Assembly: GCF_046299575.1 (NCBI RefSeq)
Contig: NZ_JBKBHX010000008.1
Location: forward strand, 62,001-126,000
Direction of reading: 5' to 3'
DNA from: Thermaurantimonas sp046299575
GTDB taxonomy: Bacteria > Bacteroidota > Bacteroidia > Flavobacteriales > Schleiferiaceae
DNA length: 64,000 nucleotides
Of this stretch, positions 15,333 through 23,531 are shown one piece after another. Under the pieces are notes generated by a model. It worked only from the letters and a program-made list of their open reading frames with translations. It had not been told where the DNA came from and did not search any database. The position numbers were made by a program, and so were the translations under genes. How positions within the stretch are numbered: the stretch's first letter is position 1; every line of letters begins with the position of its first letter.

Positions 15333-18182
15333 ATGCCAAAAGACACCAGTATAAAATCGGTACTCATTATAGGATCGGGACCTATTGTGATCGGTCAGGC
15401 TTGTGAATTTGATTACAGTGGATCGCAAGCAGCTCGCTCTCTGCGAGAAGAAGGCATAGAAGTAACGCTGATCAACAGCAATCCGGCCACAATTATGACC
15501 GATCCGGTTACGGCCGACCATGTTTACCTCTGGCCTCTAACGATTGAAAGTCTGGAAAAAATTCTGCAAGAGCGCAAGATCGATGCTGTATTGCCCACAA
15601 TGGGAGGTCAAACTGCCTTAAATCTCTGTATTGAAGCCGATAAACAAGGCCTATGGCAGGAATATGGTGTCAGAATTATCGGTGTAGACATAGAAGCCAT
15701 TCATATAACTGAAGATCGAGAGCGCTTTCGACAGTTTCTCGATCAACAAGGCATTCCATATGCCCCATCTAAAATTGCTACCTCTTATTTGAAAGGAAAG
15801 GAAATTGCCCAGGAATTTGGGTTTCCGCTCTGTATAAGACCCTCTTTCACGCTCGGCGGTTCAGGAGCATCTATTGTTTACCATAAAGAGGAATTCGACA
15901 GCTTACTGAAGCGCGGTTTGGAAGAGAGCCCTATACACGAGGTGCTGATCGATAAGGCTTTGATGGGTTGGAAGGAATTTGAGCTGGAGCTGCTGCGCGA
16001 CAGCAACGACAATGTGGTAATCATCTGCTCTATTGAGAATTTCGATCCGATGGGGATTCACACGGGCGACTCGATCACTGTAGCTCCAGCTATGACGCTG
16101 AGCGACCGCACCTTTCAACGCATGCGCGATATGGCCATTAAGATGATGCGAAATCTGGGCAAGTTTGCTGGGGGATGTAACGTGCAATTTGCAGTAAGTC
16201 CGGATGAAAAAGAAGATATAGTAGCCATTGAGATTAATCCGCGGGTATCTCGTTCATCGGCTCTAGCCAGTAAAGCCACAGGCTATCCTATTGCTAAAAT
16301 TGCCGCTAAACTGGCACTTGGATATCACTTGACAGAGCTGGCCAATCCCATTACAGGGGAAACATCAGCCTATTTCGAACCCACACTCGACTATGTTATT
16401 GTAAAAATACCCCGCTGGAACTTTGATAAATTCGAAGGAGCAGACCGTAGGCTTGGTCTGCAAATGAAGTCAGTAGGCGAAGTAATGGGCATAGGCCGTA
16501 GCTTTCAGGAAGCTCTGCATAAAGCGGCTCAATCGCTCGAAATTAAACGCAACGGATTGGGTGCTGACGGCAAAGGGCTTACCAATCAGGACCTTGTACT
16601 CGAAAAGCTGGCTAATCCAAGCTGGGACAGAATTTTTGTGATTTACGACGCTATACAGTTGGGCATTCCACTTCGCAAAATCCACGAAATCACTAAGATC
16701 GATATGTGGTTTTTGCGTGAAATCGAGGATCTTGCCAATACCCAGAGGCGTATCGAAGAACATACCCTCGAGTCTCTTCCACCTGAATTGCTATTTGAAG
16801 CAAAGCAAAAGGGTTTTGCTGACAGGCAAATTGCCCACATGCTGCACAGGCTCGAAAGTGAAGTGTTCAACAAACGAATAGAGTACGGCCTCAAGCGGGT
16901 ATACAAACTTGTGGATACCTGTGCAGCTGAGTTTCCGGCAAAGACACCGTATTATTATTCCACTTTTGAGATGCCAGTGATGCGACCCGATGGCACACTG
17001 GAAGTAAAAAACGACAGCAAGGTATCAGACCGAAAGAAGGTGGTGGTGCTCGGCAGTGGCCCCAATCGCATTGGACAAGGAATCGAATTTGACTATTGCT
17101 GCGTGCACGGTGTACTGGCTGCCCGCGAGTGTGGCTACGAGACTATAATGATCAACTGCAACCCTGAAACTGTATCGACAGACTTCAATGTGTCTGACAA
17201 GCTTTATTTCGAGCCGGTTTTTTGGGAACACATTTACGAAATCATTCTGCACGAAAAGCCCATCGGAGTGATTGTACAGCTGGGTGGACAGACAGCCCTA
17301 AAACTAGCCGAAAAACTTCATCGGTACGGAATACCCATCATTGGTACCAGCTTCGAATCGCTCGACCTGGCTGAAGACCGCGGAAAGTTCTCGAACCTAC
17401 TGAGAGAGCACAACATTCCTTATCCAAAGTTTGATGTAATTACTGACCCAGACCAGATCTACGAAGTGGCTGAGGAGCTTGGTTTTCCGCTGCTTGTGCG
17501 CCCCAGTTATGTATTGGGCGGACAGGGCATGAAGATCGTGATCAATATGGAAGAGCTCGAACACCATGTGGTGGAGCTGTTCAAAGACTTTCCGGGCAAC
17601 AGAGTGCTGCTCGATCATTACCTGGATGGTGCAATCGAAGCTGAAGCCGATGCCATAGCCGATGGCGAAGATGTGTATATCATCGGAATAATGGAGCACA
17701 TTGAGCCCTGTGGAATCCATTCGGGCGATAGCCATGCCGTACTGCCGCCTTTTAACCTCGGGCCGCTAATAATTGAGCAAATTCGAGAGCATACCATCAC
17801 CATAGCAAAAGCGCTGAAAGTCAAAGGGCTAATCAATGTGCAGTTTGCTATCAAAAACGATGTCGTGTATGTGATCGAGGCCAATCCAAGGGCCAGCCGT
17901 ACGGTACCATTTATTGCAAAGGCCTATGGCGAGCCTTATGTGAACTACGCAACGCGCTTTATGCTGGGTGAAAACAAAGTAAAAGACTTTGAATATAAAC
18001 CTCAGCTGGATGGATATGCGATTAAGATACCAGTGTTTTCATTTAATAAATTCCCAAATGTAAACAAAGAGCTTGGGCCGCAGATGCGATCAACAGGTGA
18101 GGCAATACACTTCATTAAAAACCTGCGCGACCCAATGTTTAAGAAAGTGTATAGTGAACGAAACTTATATTTGAGCAGATAA
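15333..18182 (+). CDS. carB: Carbamoyl-phosphate synthase large subunit (short form)
   Basis: 949 residues. It makes carbamoyl phosphate from bicarbonate, ATP and glutamine-derived ammonia for pyrimidine and arginine synthesis. Two ATP-grasp halves are plain: the first starts SVLIIGSGPIVIGQACEFDYSGSQA, with RPSFTLGGSGASIV; the second starts KKVVVLGSGPNRIGQGIEFDYCCVH, with RPSYVLGGQGMKIV and EANPRASRTVPFIAKA. The chain ends at FIKNLRDPMFKKVYSERNLYLSR, without the roughly 120-residue C-terminal MGS-like allosteric domain of E. coli CarB (about 1070 residues). This short form is usual in several Bacteroidetes. The small subunit gene carA is not in the window. The upstream rpmH terminator separates it from rpmH. 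Confidence 0.95.
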   Translation: MPKDTSIKSVLIIGSGPIVIGQACEFDYSGSQAARSLREEGIEVTLINSNPATIMTDPVTADHVYLWPLTIESLEKILQERKIDAVLPTMGGQTALNLCIEADKQGLWQEYGVRIIGVDIEAIHITEDRERFRQFLDQQGIPYAPSKIATSYLKGKEIAQEFGFPLCIRPSFTLGGSGASIVYHKEEFDSLLKRGLEESPIHEVLIDKALMGWKEFELELLRDSNDNVVIICSIENFDPMGIHTGDSITVAPAMTLSDRTFQRMRDMAIKMMRNLGKFAGGCNVQFAVSPDEKEDIVAIEINPRVSRSSALASKATGYPIAKIAAKLALGYHLTELANPITGETSAYFEPTLDYVIVKIPRWNFDKFEGADRRLGLQMKSVGEVMGIGRSFQEALHKAAQSLEIKRNGLGADGKGLTNQDLVLEKLANPSWDRIFVIYDAIQLGIPLRKIHEITKIDMWFLREIEDLANTQRRIEEHTLESLPPELLFEAKQKGFADRQIAHMLHRLESEVFNKRIEYGLKRVYKLVDTCAAEFPAKTPYYYSTFEMPVMRPDGTLEVKNDSKVSDRKKVVVLGSGPNRIGQGIEFDYCCVHGVLAARECGYETIMINCNPETVSTDFNVSDKLYFEPVFWEHIYEIILHEKPIGVIVQLGGQTALKLAEKLHRYGIPIIGTSFESLDLAEDRGKFSNLLREHNIPYPKFDVITDPDQIYEVAEELGFPLLVRPSYVLGGQGMKIVINMEELEHHVVELFKDFPGNRVLLDHYLDGAIEAEADAIADGEDVYIIGIMEHIEPCGIHSGDSHAVLPPFNLGPLIIEQIREHTITIAKALKVKGLINVQFAIKNDVVYVIEANPRASRTVPFIAKAYGEPYVNYATRFMLGENKVKDFEYKPQLDGYAIKIPVFSFNKFPNVNKELGPQMRSTGEAIHFIKNLRDPMFKKVYSERNLYLSR

Positions 18183-18199
18183 TTTATTTACTTAGGTCA

Positions 18200-18418
18200 A
18201 TGCGCTTTTTTTTAATCTTACTTGTTCTAACATATTTAATTATAGTGGTGTATAGATATTTTGTTGGGCCTTTTTTAGAAGGTTATAACAAAAAGTCGTC
18301 ATCTGCAGGTAAGAAATCACCGGCTGAAAAAATCAGAATCATCTACGACCCCGATCAATTGAAGCAGTCAAATAAGAACGTGGGGGAGTATGTAGATTAT
18401 GAAGAAGTAAAAGATTAA
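18200..18418 (+). CDS. Small single-span membrane protein (DUF4834-like)
   Basis: 72 residues. An N-terminal membrane helix (FFLILLVLTYLIIVVYRYFVGPFL) is followed by a charged tail ending GEYVDYEEVKD. This layout and ending resemble the DUF4834 small membrane proteins of Bacteroidetes. It starts 17 bases after carB on the same strand and is probably cotranscribed. No function is known. A weak hairpin (GCTGGC / GCCAGC, about 18423-18443) with a T-rich tail follows and may end the transcript. Confidence 0.6.
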   Translation: MRFFLILLVLTYLIIVVYRYFVGPFLEGYNKKSSSAGKKSPAEKIRIIYDPDQLKQSNKNVGEYVDYEEVKD

Positions 18419-18519
18419 TGGCTGGCCCAGACGCAGCCAGCTATTTCTGTCTTGCCTTGGCAGGCCCGAAGCTTCCTATTTTAGCATTCAACGAGGTGTA
18501 CGCCCAGGTAAGAAAGTGA

Positions 18520-18552
18520 AAAGAAAAACGGGGGCGCTTACGGCCCCCTTTA
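18520..18552 (-). terminator. Terminator of the TonB receptor gene
   Basis: A GGGGGC / GCCCCC stem at 18530-18547. Read on the minus strand it is followed by GTTTTTCTTTTC, fitting a terminator just downstream of the receptor stop at 18574. Confidence 0.65.
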
Positions 18553-18573
18553 TTATTCAAAGGTAAAAACGCT

Positions 18574-20796
18574 CTACTGAATTTGAACGCGTATGCCGGC
18601 CAGTACGCTAAAAGGCATGCCGGTACGCACGCCTTGAGGTAAGTTTGAAACGATTGCAAGATTGTTGAAGAGATTATTGATTAGGCCGGTAAAAGCTACT
18701 TTAGATGTTAGGTAGTAGTTTCCTGATAGATCGAAAAACCAGGTGCTGCGGACGGCGTTTATTTGGCTGAGGTCTGTGACCTGATTGGGAAAGATAAGCT
18801 CACCCTGCCCCGGCCTTACGCGCATAGACGATGTGTAGCGGGCGATGAGGGTAAAGTTCCAGCGATCGGGCTGTTCGATACCCACCATAGTAGTTAGGAT
18901 GTGGGGGTTGATGAAGGGAATGATATCGTTTGCGTTGATTTGGCCTGTACCCCAGTCACCGCCCTCGTTGATGAAGGTTTCGCGGAAGCGAGAGTCGCTA
19001 AAGGTGTATGCGATGCGGCAGGGCAGCTGGTATGTTGATTTTGGGGTGAATAGGTACATCAGGTCAGTTTCTGCAGTAAATTCGAATCCAACAGTAGTGG
19101 CGCGGCCAGCGTTGTACAAATTGCCTGTACCCATGCCTCCGGTAGATGCGGCATCAGAGCCAAGAATGTTGATATAATCGTTGTAGAAGGCAGTTGCTAC
19201 AAGTTGAATCCTTTCGCTGCTGATTCTATAGCCCAATTCATAGTTGATAGCTGTTTCTGCCTTGGCTTGTTGCACTGAGTCAATTCTGGGCGGGCCTGGA
19301 GGTGAAAAACCCTTGTAAACACCACCAAACAGGTGGCTGCCGAGGCCTGTTTGGTAATTAAATCCCACACCAGGTAATAAGACAGTAATGGAGTTGGAGG
19401 CTGTTTTGAGATTAGCACCTGTGCGGGCGTTGTCTTGCGTGCCGTAGTCGAACACTTGGAGTACTACATCTTCGATGCGTAGGCCTGCTGATACGAGGAG
19501 TCGGCCAATTTCAGCGTCATAGTTTACAAATCCAGAGAGGGCTTCTGCTTTTCGGATTTGATTTTCTGCATTACCGGTAACGCCTGCTTGAGTGAGGATG
19601 AGTTTTCCTTCGGTCATTTGGTAGATAGATCGGGTATTTCGACGGTCAGATTCGTCGGTATGGTATCTGATCCCGGCTGTAATTGTGTTTTTTACTTGGC
19701 CGAAGTCGAAGAGGTATTTTACTTGTGATTGAATGCCATTTGAGAGATACGTTCGGGGGGCACTTTGGTATTGAACCTGGCCATCGGCCTGGCCGGTGAG
19801 GATTTGATAGGGAATAGGAAAGGCTGATTGATTGTTAATGATGTTAAGCACCGATTGACCGCCGGCACTTGCTGCCCGACCCCATATGCGGTAGGTGTTG
19901 TTGCGATAAGCCTGAACGGTAATTAATACATCTTTTGAGGGCTGAATGGCGTAGTGAAGTGAGATGTGCTGGTGGTTCATGTCGAGCTTGTCGAGTTGTG
20001 AGGAAGCATACCGACGCAAGGGATTTGTCTTCCAATCTTGATAGGTGAGGCCCTGATAGGTTTCGTTGCTGTTTTCGGTCATTGCCTCAAATTTGAGCAT
20101 TGCGGAATGGCGGATTTTTGCTTCTAATGGGCTCTCAAAGCGTATTTTACCCATGAAATCGCGACGCTCAAAGCCGGTATTGCCTCCGTTGTCGAGTTGC
20201 CGAAATCCATCGGTTGCCCATCGACCCGCGTCGAAAACGTAGGAGAAGTTTCCTTTGGTATCGCCTGCTGTAATGCGGAGCTGACTCGTATTAAAAGTAC
20301 CATAGGTCGCTGTAAGGGTGGCTTTAAAATTGTCGGGGATGGAAGTAGACAGGAGATTGATAGCGCCACCTATGGTGTAAGGACCATATTTAATTTGGCT
20401 GCTGCCTTTCAGCACTTCTACACCTTCCATGCGCATAAAGGTAGGGAAGTAGTAGGCTGGAGGATCGGCGTAGGGCGTCGGTGCAATGAGGATGCCGTCT
20501 TCCATTAAAGTAATTTTACGGCTGCGGTCAACACTTGTGCCGCGCATACCGATGTTTGGCCGTAGGCCGAATCCCTCTTCATCGCGAATATTTACACCGG
20601 GTACTAAACGCAAAACCTTTGTAAAATCGGGTTGATTGAGTTTGAGAAGTCTTTCGGAAGAAATCTGCTCTCCCGAACCGGTAATGCGCTCCATGCGACT
20701 ACCTATGATTGTTACTTCATTTAGATGGGTAGTATCGGGATCAGCATATAAGCTGATACCAGTAAGCATTAATCCGAAAAGATAGATTTTTTGCAT
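18574..20796 (-). CDS. TonB-dependent outer-membrane receptor, FecA-like
   Basis: 740 residues. A signal peptide (MQKIYLFGLMLTGISLYA) precedes a short TonB-box-like segment (LNEVTIIGSR) and the plug domain with FGLRPNIGMRGTSVDRSRKITLMEDG, VEVLKGSSQIKYGPYTIGGAINLLS. The rest is a 22-strand-type barrel ending in VLAGIRVQIQ with the terminal aromatic-rich pattern of outer-membrane proteins. The plug wording is closest to FecA-type ferric-citrate receptors, but the ligand cannot be settled from sequence; there is no SusD partner next to it, which argues against a glycan-uptake pair. The promoter carries a palindrome that exactly fills its spacer, pointing to repression, plausibly by metal availability (inference). 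Confidence 0.88.
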   Translation of the reverse strand: MQKIYLFGLMLTGISLYADPDTTHLNEVTIIGSRMERITGSGEQISSERLLKLNQPDFTKVLRLVPGVNIRDEEGFGLRPNIGMRGTSVDRSRKITLMEDGILIAPTPYADPPAYYFPTFMRMEGVEVLKGSSQIKYGPYTIGGAINLLSTSIPDNFKATLTATYGTFNTSQLRITAGDTKGNFSYVFDAGRWATDGFRQLDNGGNTGFERRDFMGKIRFESPLEAKIRHSAMLKFEAMTENSNETYQGLTYQDWKTNPLRRYASSQLDKLDMNHQHISLHYAIQPSKDVLITVQAYRNNTYRIWGRAASAGGQSVLNIINNQSAFPIPYQILTGQADGQVQYQSAPRTYLSNGIQSQVKYLFDFGQVKNTITAGIRYHTDESDRRNTRSIYQMTEGKLILTQAGVTGNAENQIRKAEALSGFVNYDAEIGRLLVSAGLRIEDVVLQVFDYGTQDNARTGANLKTASNSITVLLPGVGFNYQTGLGSHLFGGVYKGFSPPGPPRIDSVQQAKAETAINYELGYRISSERIQLVATAFYNDYINILGSDAASTGGMGTGNLYNAGRATTVGFEFTAETDLMYLFTPKSTYQLPCRIAYTFSDSRFRETFINEGGDWGTGQINANDIIPFINPHILTTMVGIEQPDRWNFTLIARYTSSMRVRPGQGELIFPNQVTDLSQINAVRSTWFFDLSGNYYLTSKVAFTGLINNLFNNLAIVSNLPQGVRTGMPFSVLAGIRVQIQ

Positions 20797-20829
20797 TCTT
20801 ATTTTTAATTAGAATAAATTTAGATAAGG

Positions 20830-20857
20830 CAAAAGTATTTAGAAAAATTCTAAACAA
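20830..20857 (-). promoter_or_regulatory. TonB receptor promoter with embedded operator (site 2)
   Basis: On the minus strand, TTG (20855-20857), a 17-base spacer and TACTTTTG (20830-20837) form a good promoter. The whole spacer (20838-20854) is the palindrome TTTAGAATTTTTCTAAA, with the same TTTAGA/TCTAAA arms and 5-base centre as 8493-8509. A repressor bound there would cover both promoter boxes. A degenerate set of further TTAGA half-sites lies in the leader at about 20808-20824. Confidence 0.7.
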
Positions 20858-21167
20858 GGTTGACAAAAGTTATTTTTTTGCTCAACGTTGATTAAATATT
20901 GTTTAATAAGAAGTTAAGTGTTAAGAATAAATGTTTTGAAATAGTGAAAAAAGAAATATCGCTAAGTGAATGATTTTTAAATTGATACGCTTAATGTATT
21001 TTAAATAAAAAAGGAAGATGGGATTTTTGCGTAAATTTCAAGTTCAGGGTATGCTTTTAAGTATGGAGTTGAAATACAACTTTTAGGAAAGATTTATTAA
21101 AGTGGAAGGTTACTGGTCTTTAAAAGTTAGGTTAGGTGAATTACTTTTTATTGCTATTGGAGGCGAA
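20858..21167. other. AT-rich gene-free stretch
   Basis: About 310 bases between the receptor promoter and the tRNA-Asn terminator. Strongly AT-rich, with no long frame, tRNA-like fold or clear repeat seen. Confidence 0.6.
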
Positions 21168-21199
21168 AAGCAAAAAACAAAAAAGCCCGAAGTCGGGCT
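21168..21199 (-). terminator. Terminator of tRNA-Asn
   Basis: On the minus strand, AGCCCGA-CT-TCGGGCT is followed by TTTTTTGTTTTTT. It lies about 77 bases after the tRNA 3' end. Confidence 0.85.
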
Positions 21200-21276
21200 A
21201 TGAAATCAATTTTTTCTGATTTTTTCGTCTTTTACAGATAGTTAATTTTCGAAACTATTAACTTCCTGATTTTCGG

Positions 21277-21350
21277 CTCCCCCTCCAGGGCTTGAACCTG
21301 GGACCCCCTGATTAACAGTCAGGTGCTCTAACCAACTGAGCTAAGGAGGA
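21277..21350 (-). tRNA. tRNA-Asn (anticodon GTT)
   Basis: A 74-base cloverleaf on the minus strand: acceptor TCCTCCT / AGGGGGA (one G-T pair), D-arm AGCTCAGTTGGTTAGAGC, anticodon arm CTGACTGTTAATCAG with GTT in the loop, and T-arm CCAGGTTCAAGCCCTGG. The discriminator is G; the CCA tail is not encoded. Promoter and terminator are both visible, so it is transcribed alone. Confidence 0.97.
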
Positions 21351-21365
21351 ATGTTTTTTAAATTT

Positions 21366-21404
21366 CGGGCTGCAAATTTATGGGTGCAGATTTAAATAAT
21401 ACAA
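21366..21404 (-). promoter_or_regulatory. Promoter of tRNA-Asn with shared TTTGCAGCCCGA
   Basis: On the minus strand: TTG (21402-21404), 21-base spacer, TAAATTTG (21373-21380), running directly into CAGCCCGA. The 12-mer is identical to those at rpmH and tRNA-Leu. Confidence 0.78.
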
Positions 21405-21506
21405 GACTTTTTCAAAAAATTTTGTTTGAAAAAATAAAAAGTCTTCTTTGTTAAATAGGATATTTCTTTTGAAACTTTAACTGCCACATTTGTTCAAATT
21501 ACTCGA

Positions 21507-22478
21507 ATGGACATTTACCTGCGCGACATAACATTTGGTTACAATGCTGATCGTAAGATTTTTGAAAATTTTTCAGCCCATTTTGAAAGCAAAAAGACTC
21601 ATGTAGTTTTAGGAAAAAGCGGTAGTGGAAAGTCAACCCTCCTCAAGCTACTTGCAGGGGAACTTTTGCCCGAACATGGTACCATAGAAAGCAAAGGATG
21701 GGTATGGAAACAGCTGGAGGAGTCGCCAATACCGGGATTTAAGCATGTGGCATTTTTGAATCAAGAGTTTGACTTATTACCTTACAGCACAGTAAAAGAA
21801 AATATCCGCCGGCGTTTGCACGGATATAGTCCGCAGGAAGAAGAGGACATAATACGTGATGTGGCATTAAAGCTTGACATATCGGAAATACTTGAGCGCA
21901 GGGCGGTCGATGTATCAGGCGGTCAGAAACAGCGGGTGGCCTTTGCAGCTGCTCTTGCCAAACGACCTCAAGTGCTTCTGATGGATGAGCCGCTGAGCAA
22001 CCAGGACTTTAAAAATGCTGAAAACATAAAAGATATTATTCAGTGGCTTCGCGGACATAAAACTCTTATCATCGCAACACACGAGGGCAGTGAGGCACTT
22101 CAATTAGCTGATTTCATCAGTGTACTTCACGATGGAAAAATCGTTCAGAAAGGTATACCGAGAAAAGTGTATGAGTCACCTGCTAATCAATACGTGGCCG
22201 GCTTACTCGGGCATTACAATCTGGTGCCGAGACAATGGTTAGCAAAGAATCTTGGCTTTCGAATAGGAGCAGAAGATTCTGAAAACGTTTTATTAAGGCC
22301 TCATAAACTCATCCTTAGCCGCACACACGGAATACCCTGTCGAGTGATACGGGCCGAATACTTTGGAATGTATTACTTAGTGCTTATCGAAGCAGATGGG
22401 TATTTGCTCTATGTGTATTATCCTCACAACCATTTTGAGCCCAATGAGCGTTGGAAAATAGCTCTTCATAGTCACTGA
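21507..22478 (+). CDS. ABC transporter ATP-binding protein (CysA/PotA-like)
   Basis: 323 residues. ATPase core: Walker A VVLGKSGSGKSTLLKLLAG near residues 33-51, Q-loop in FLNQEFDLLP, signature VSGGQKQRVAFAAALAKRP, Walker B VLLMDEPLSNQD, and the switch His in IIATHEGSEA. About 90 residues follow, including LLRPHKLILSRTHGIPCRVIRAEYFGMYYLVLIE, which resembles the TOBE-type regulatory tail of importers such as CysA, ModC or PotA. No permease or binding-protein gene is adjacent, so its transporter and substrate are unknown. It runs divergently from tRNA-Asn and its end overlaps the converging gene by 7 bases. Confidence 0.87.
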   Translation: MDIYLRDITFGYNADRKIFENFSAHFESKKTHVVLGKSGSGKSTLLKLLAGELLPEHGTIESKGWVWKQLEESPIPGFKHVAFLNQEFDLLPYSTVKENIRRRLHGYSPQEEEDIIRDVALKLDISEILERRAVDVSGGQKQRVAFAAALAKRPQVLLMDEPLSNQDFKNAENIKDIIQWLRGHKTLIIATHEGSEALQLADFISVLHDGKIVQKGIPRKVYESPANQYVAGLLGHYNLVPRQWLAKNLGFRIGAEDSENVLLRPHKLILSRTHGIPCRVIRAEYFGMYYLVLIEADGYLLYVYYPHNHFEPNERWKIALHSH

Positions 22479-22909
22479 GTGACAATGCGCTGCGATTTTC
22501 GGAAGATGAGCTGCCAGCCTTTTCGAGATTTTTTGTAGTGCTCTTCGTAGCTTAGGGGTATAGAAATGTCTTTTCCGTCTAAGGTTACATGAAAGGTGCC
22601 CCGGCCTTTTACGATAGCCTTCATACCTTTTTCACGTACGGAAATTGATTGTATTTCTACTTGTCTGTAAATCAGCTTTCCTGACCGGATATTTTCGAGT
22701 ACTTCGTCGCGCGATTCAATCCAGCCGTTGGAGTGGATGTACTGGAGCTTTGGGTGTAGGAGCATAGCAAGCGAGTCGAGATTGCGCTCGATCATCCAGC
22801 GGAATTTTACTGCGTGCAAGGTGGGCACATCGCCTTTAATTTGTGCCTTTAGCGATATGCTAAAAAGCCATGCCAGAAGTAAATAGTTGAAATTAGCGCA
22901 ACTTTTCAT
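22472..22909 (-). CDS. Secreted NTF2-like (DUF4440-type) protein
   Basis: About 145 residues. An N-terminal signal-like segment (CANFNYLLLAWLFSISLKAQ) is followed by an NTF2/SnoaL-type domain with the common pattern LHAVKFRWMIERNLDSLAMLLHPKLQYIHSNGWIESRDEVLENI and a final GWQLIFRKSQRIV. Such proteins bind or turn over small molecules, but no catalytic set can be assigned here. The start is taken at ATG 22909 before the signal; ATG 22927 is also possible. Its 5' end overlaps the end of the MazG-like gene upstream (17 bases), so the two are likely one operon. Confidence 0.75.
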   Translation of the reverse strand: MKSCANFNYLLLAWLFSISLKAQIKGDVPTLHAVKFRWMIERNLDSLAMLLHPKLQYIHSNGWIESRDEVLENIRSGKLIYRQVEIQSISVREKGMKAIVKGRGTFHVTLDGKDISIPLSYEEHYKKSRKGWQLIFRKSQRIVTQ

Positions 22910-23231
22910 TGGAATGGTGGCGATCATGGTCTCTCTTGGTTTTCTTGTCCATGCGACGTTCGAAGGCTGCTTGTAAGTCGGTACCGGTTTGATTGGCTAA
23001 ACAAAGAACCACAAAGAGCACATCGGCAAGTTCTTCTCCCAGGTCTTTTTGTTTATCTGATTCTTTTTCGCTTTGCTCACCGTATCGGCGGGCTATGATA
23101 CGAGCCACCTCGCCAACCTCTTCCGTGAGTTGAGCCATATTGGTCAATTCGTTGAAATAACGAACCCCGTGATTTTTAATCCATTGATTTACAATTTCTT
23201 GTAATTGAGAAATAGGTTTATCTACGTTCAT
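22893..23231 (-). CDS. MazG-like nucleotide pyrophosphohydrolase
   Basis: 112 residues, an all-alpha MazG/dUTPase-superfamily domain. The metal-binding signature is visible: LTEEVGEVARIIARRYG (EExxE-type) followed by GEELADVLFVVLCLAN (ExxxD). These enzymes hydrolyse NTPs or dNTPs to the monophosphate and pyrophosphate, cleaning the nucleotide pool. It has the length of the short single-domain forms, not of E. coli MazG (about 260). The C-terminal tail (KKTKRDHDRHHSNEKLR) is highly charged and overlaps the next gene. Confidence 0.88.
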   Translation of the reverse strand: MNVDKPISQLQEIVNQWIKNHGVRYFNELTNMAQLTEEVGEVARIIARRYGEQSEKESDKQKDLGEELADVLFVVLCLANQTGTDLQAAFERRMDKKTKRDHDRHHSNEKLR

Positions 23232-23489
23232 AGATACTAAAGCACTTTCAGTGGGCGAAAGATACTTTTGATTCCTGCAAACCGTTTGGCGGTATCTGTT
23301 TAACCTACGGCCAAAATGCCTTTAGAGTAAAGTTCAGAATGCAAATCCATTTTCATCAGAATTTTTACTAAAAAAATTAACCCATCGACCTTTTGAATCA
23401 TATTACTTCAAAAAAGTATTTTAAGAATTTTAGTGCATTTATACCTTAAAAACCTATTAAATGTTTCCTTTCTTTCATTCAGCTAAGTG

Positions 23490-23497
23490 TATTTTTG
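23490..23497 (+). promoter_or_regulatory. Candidate -7 element for the maltose-phosphorylase cluster
   Basis: TATTTTTG fits TAnnTTTG, 34 bases before the ATG at 23532. No good -33 TTG is found. This would be the promoter for the whole 23532-27760 operon. The 300 bases between the MazG start and this gene hold nothing else clear. Confidence 0.45.
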
Positions 23498-23531
23498 ACA
23501 CCCATTACATCACTTAAAATTCCCTTAATCC

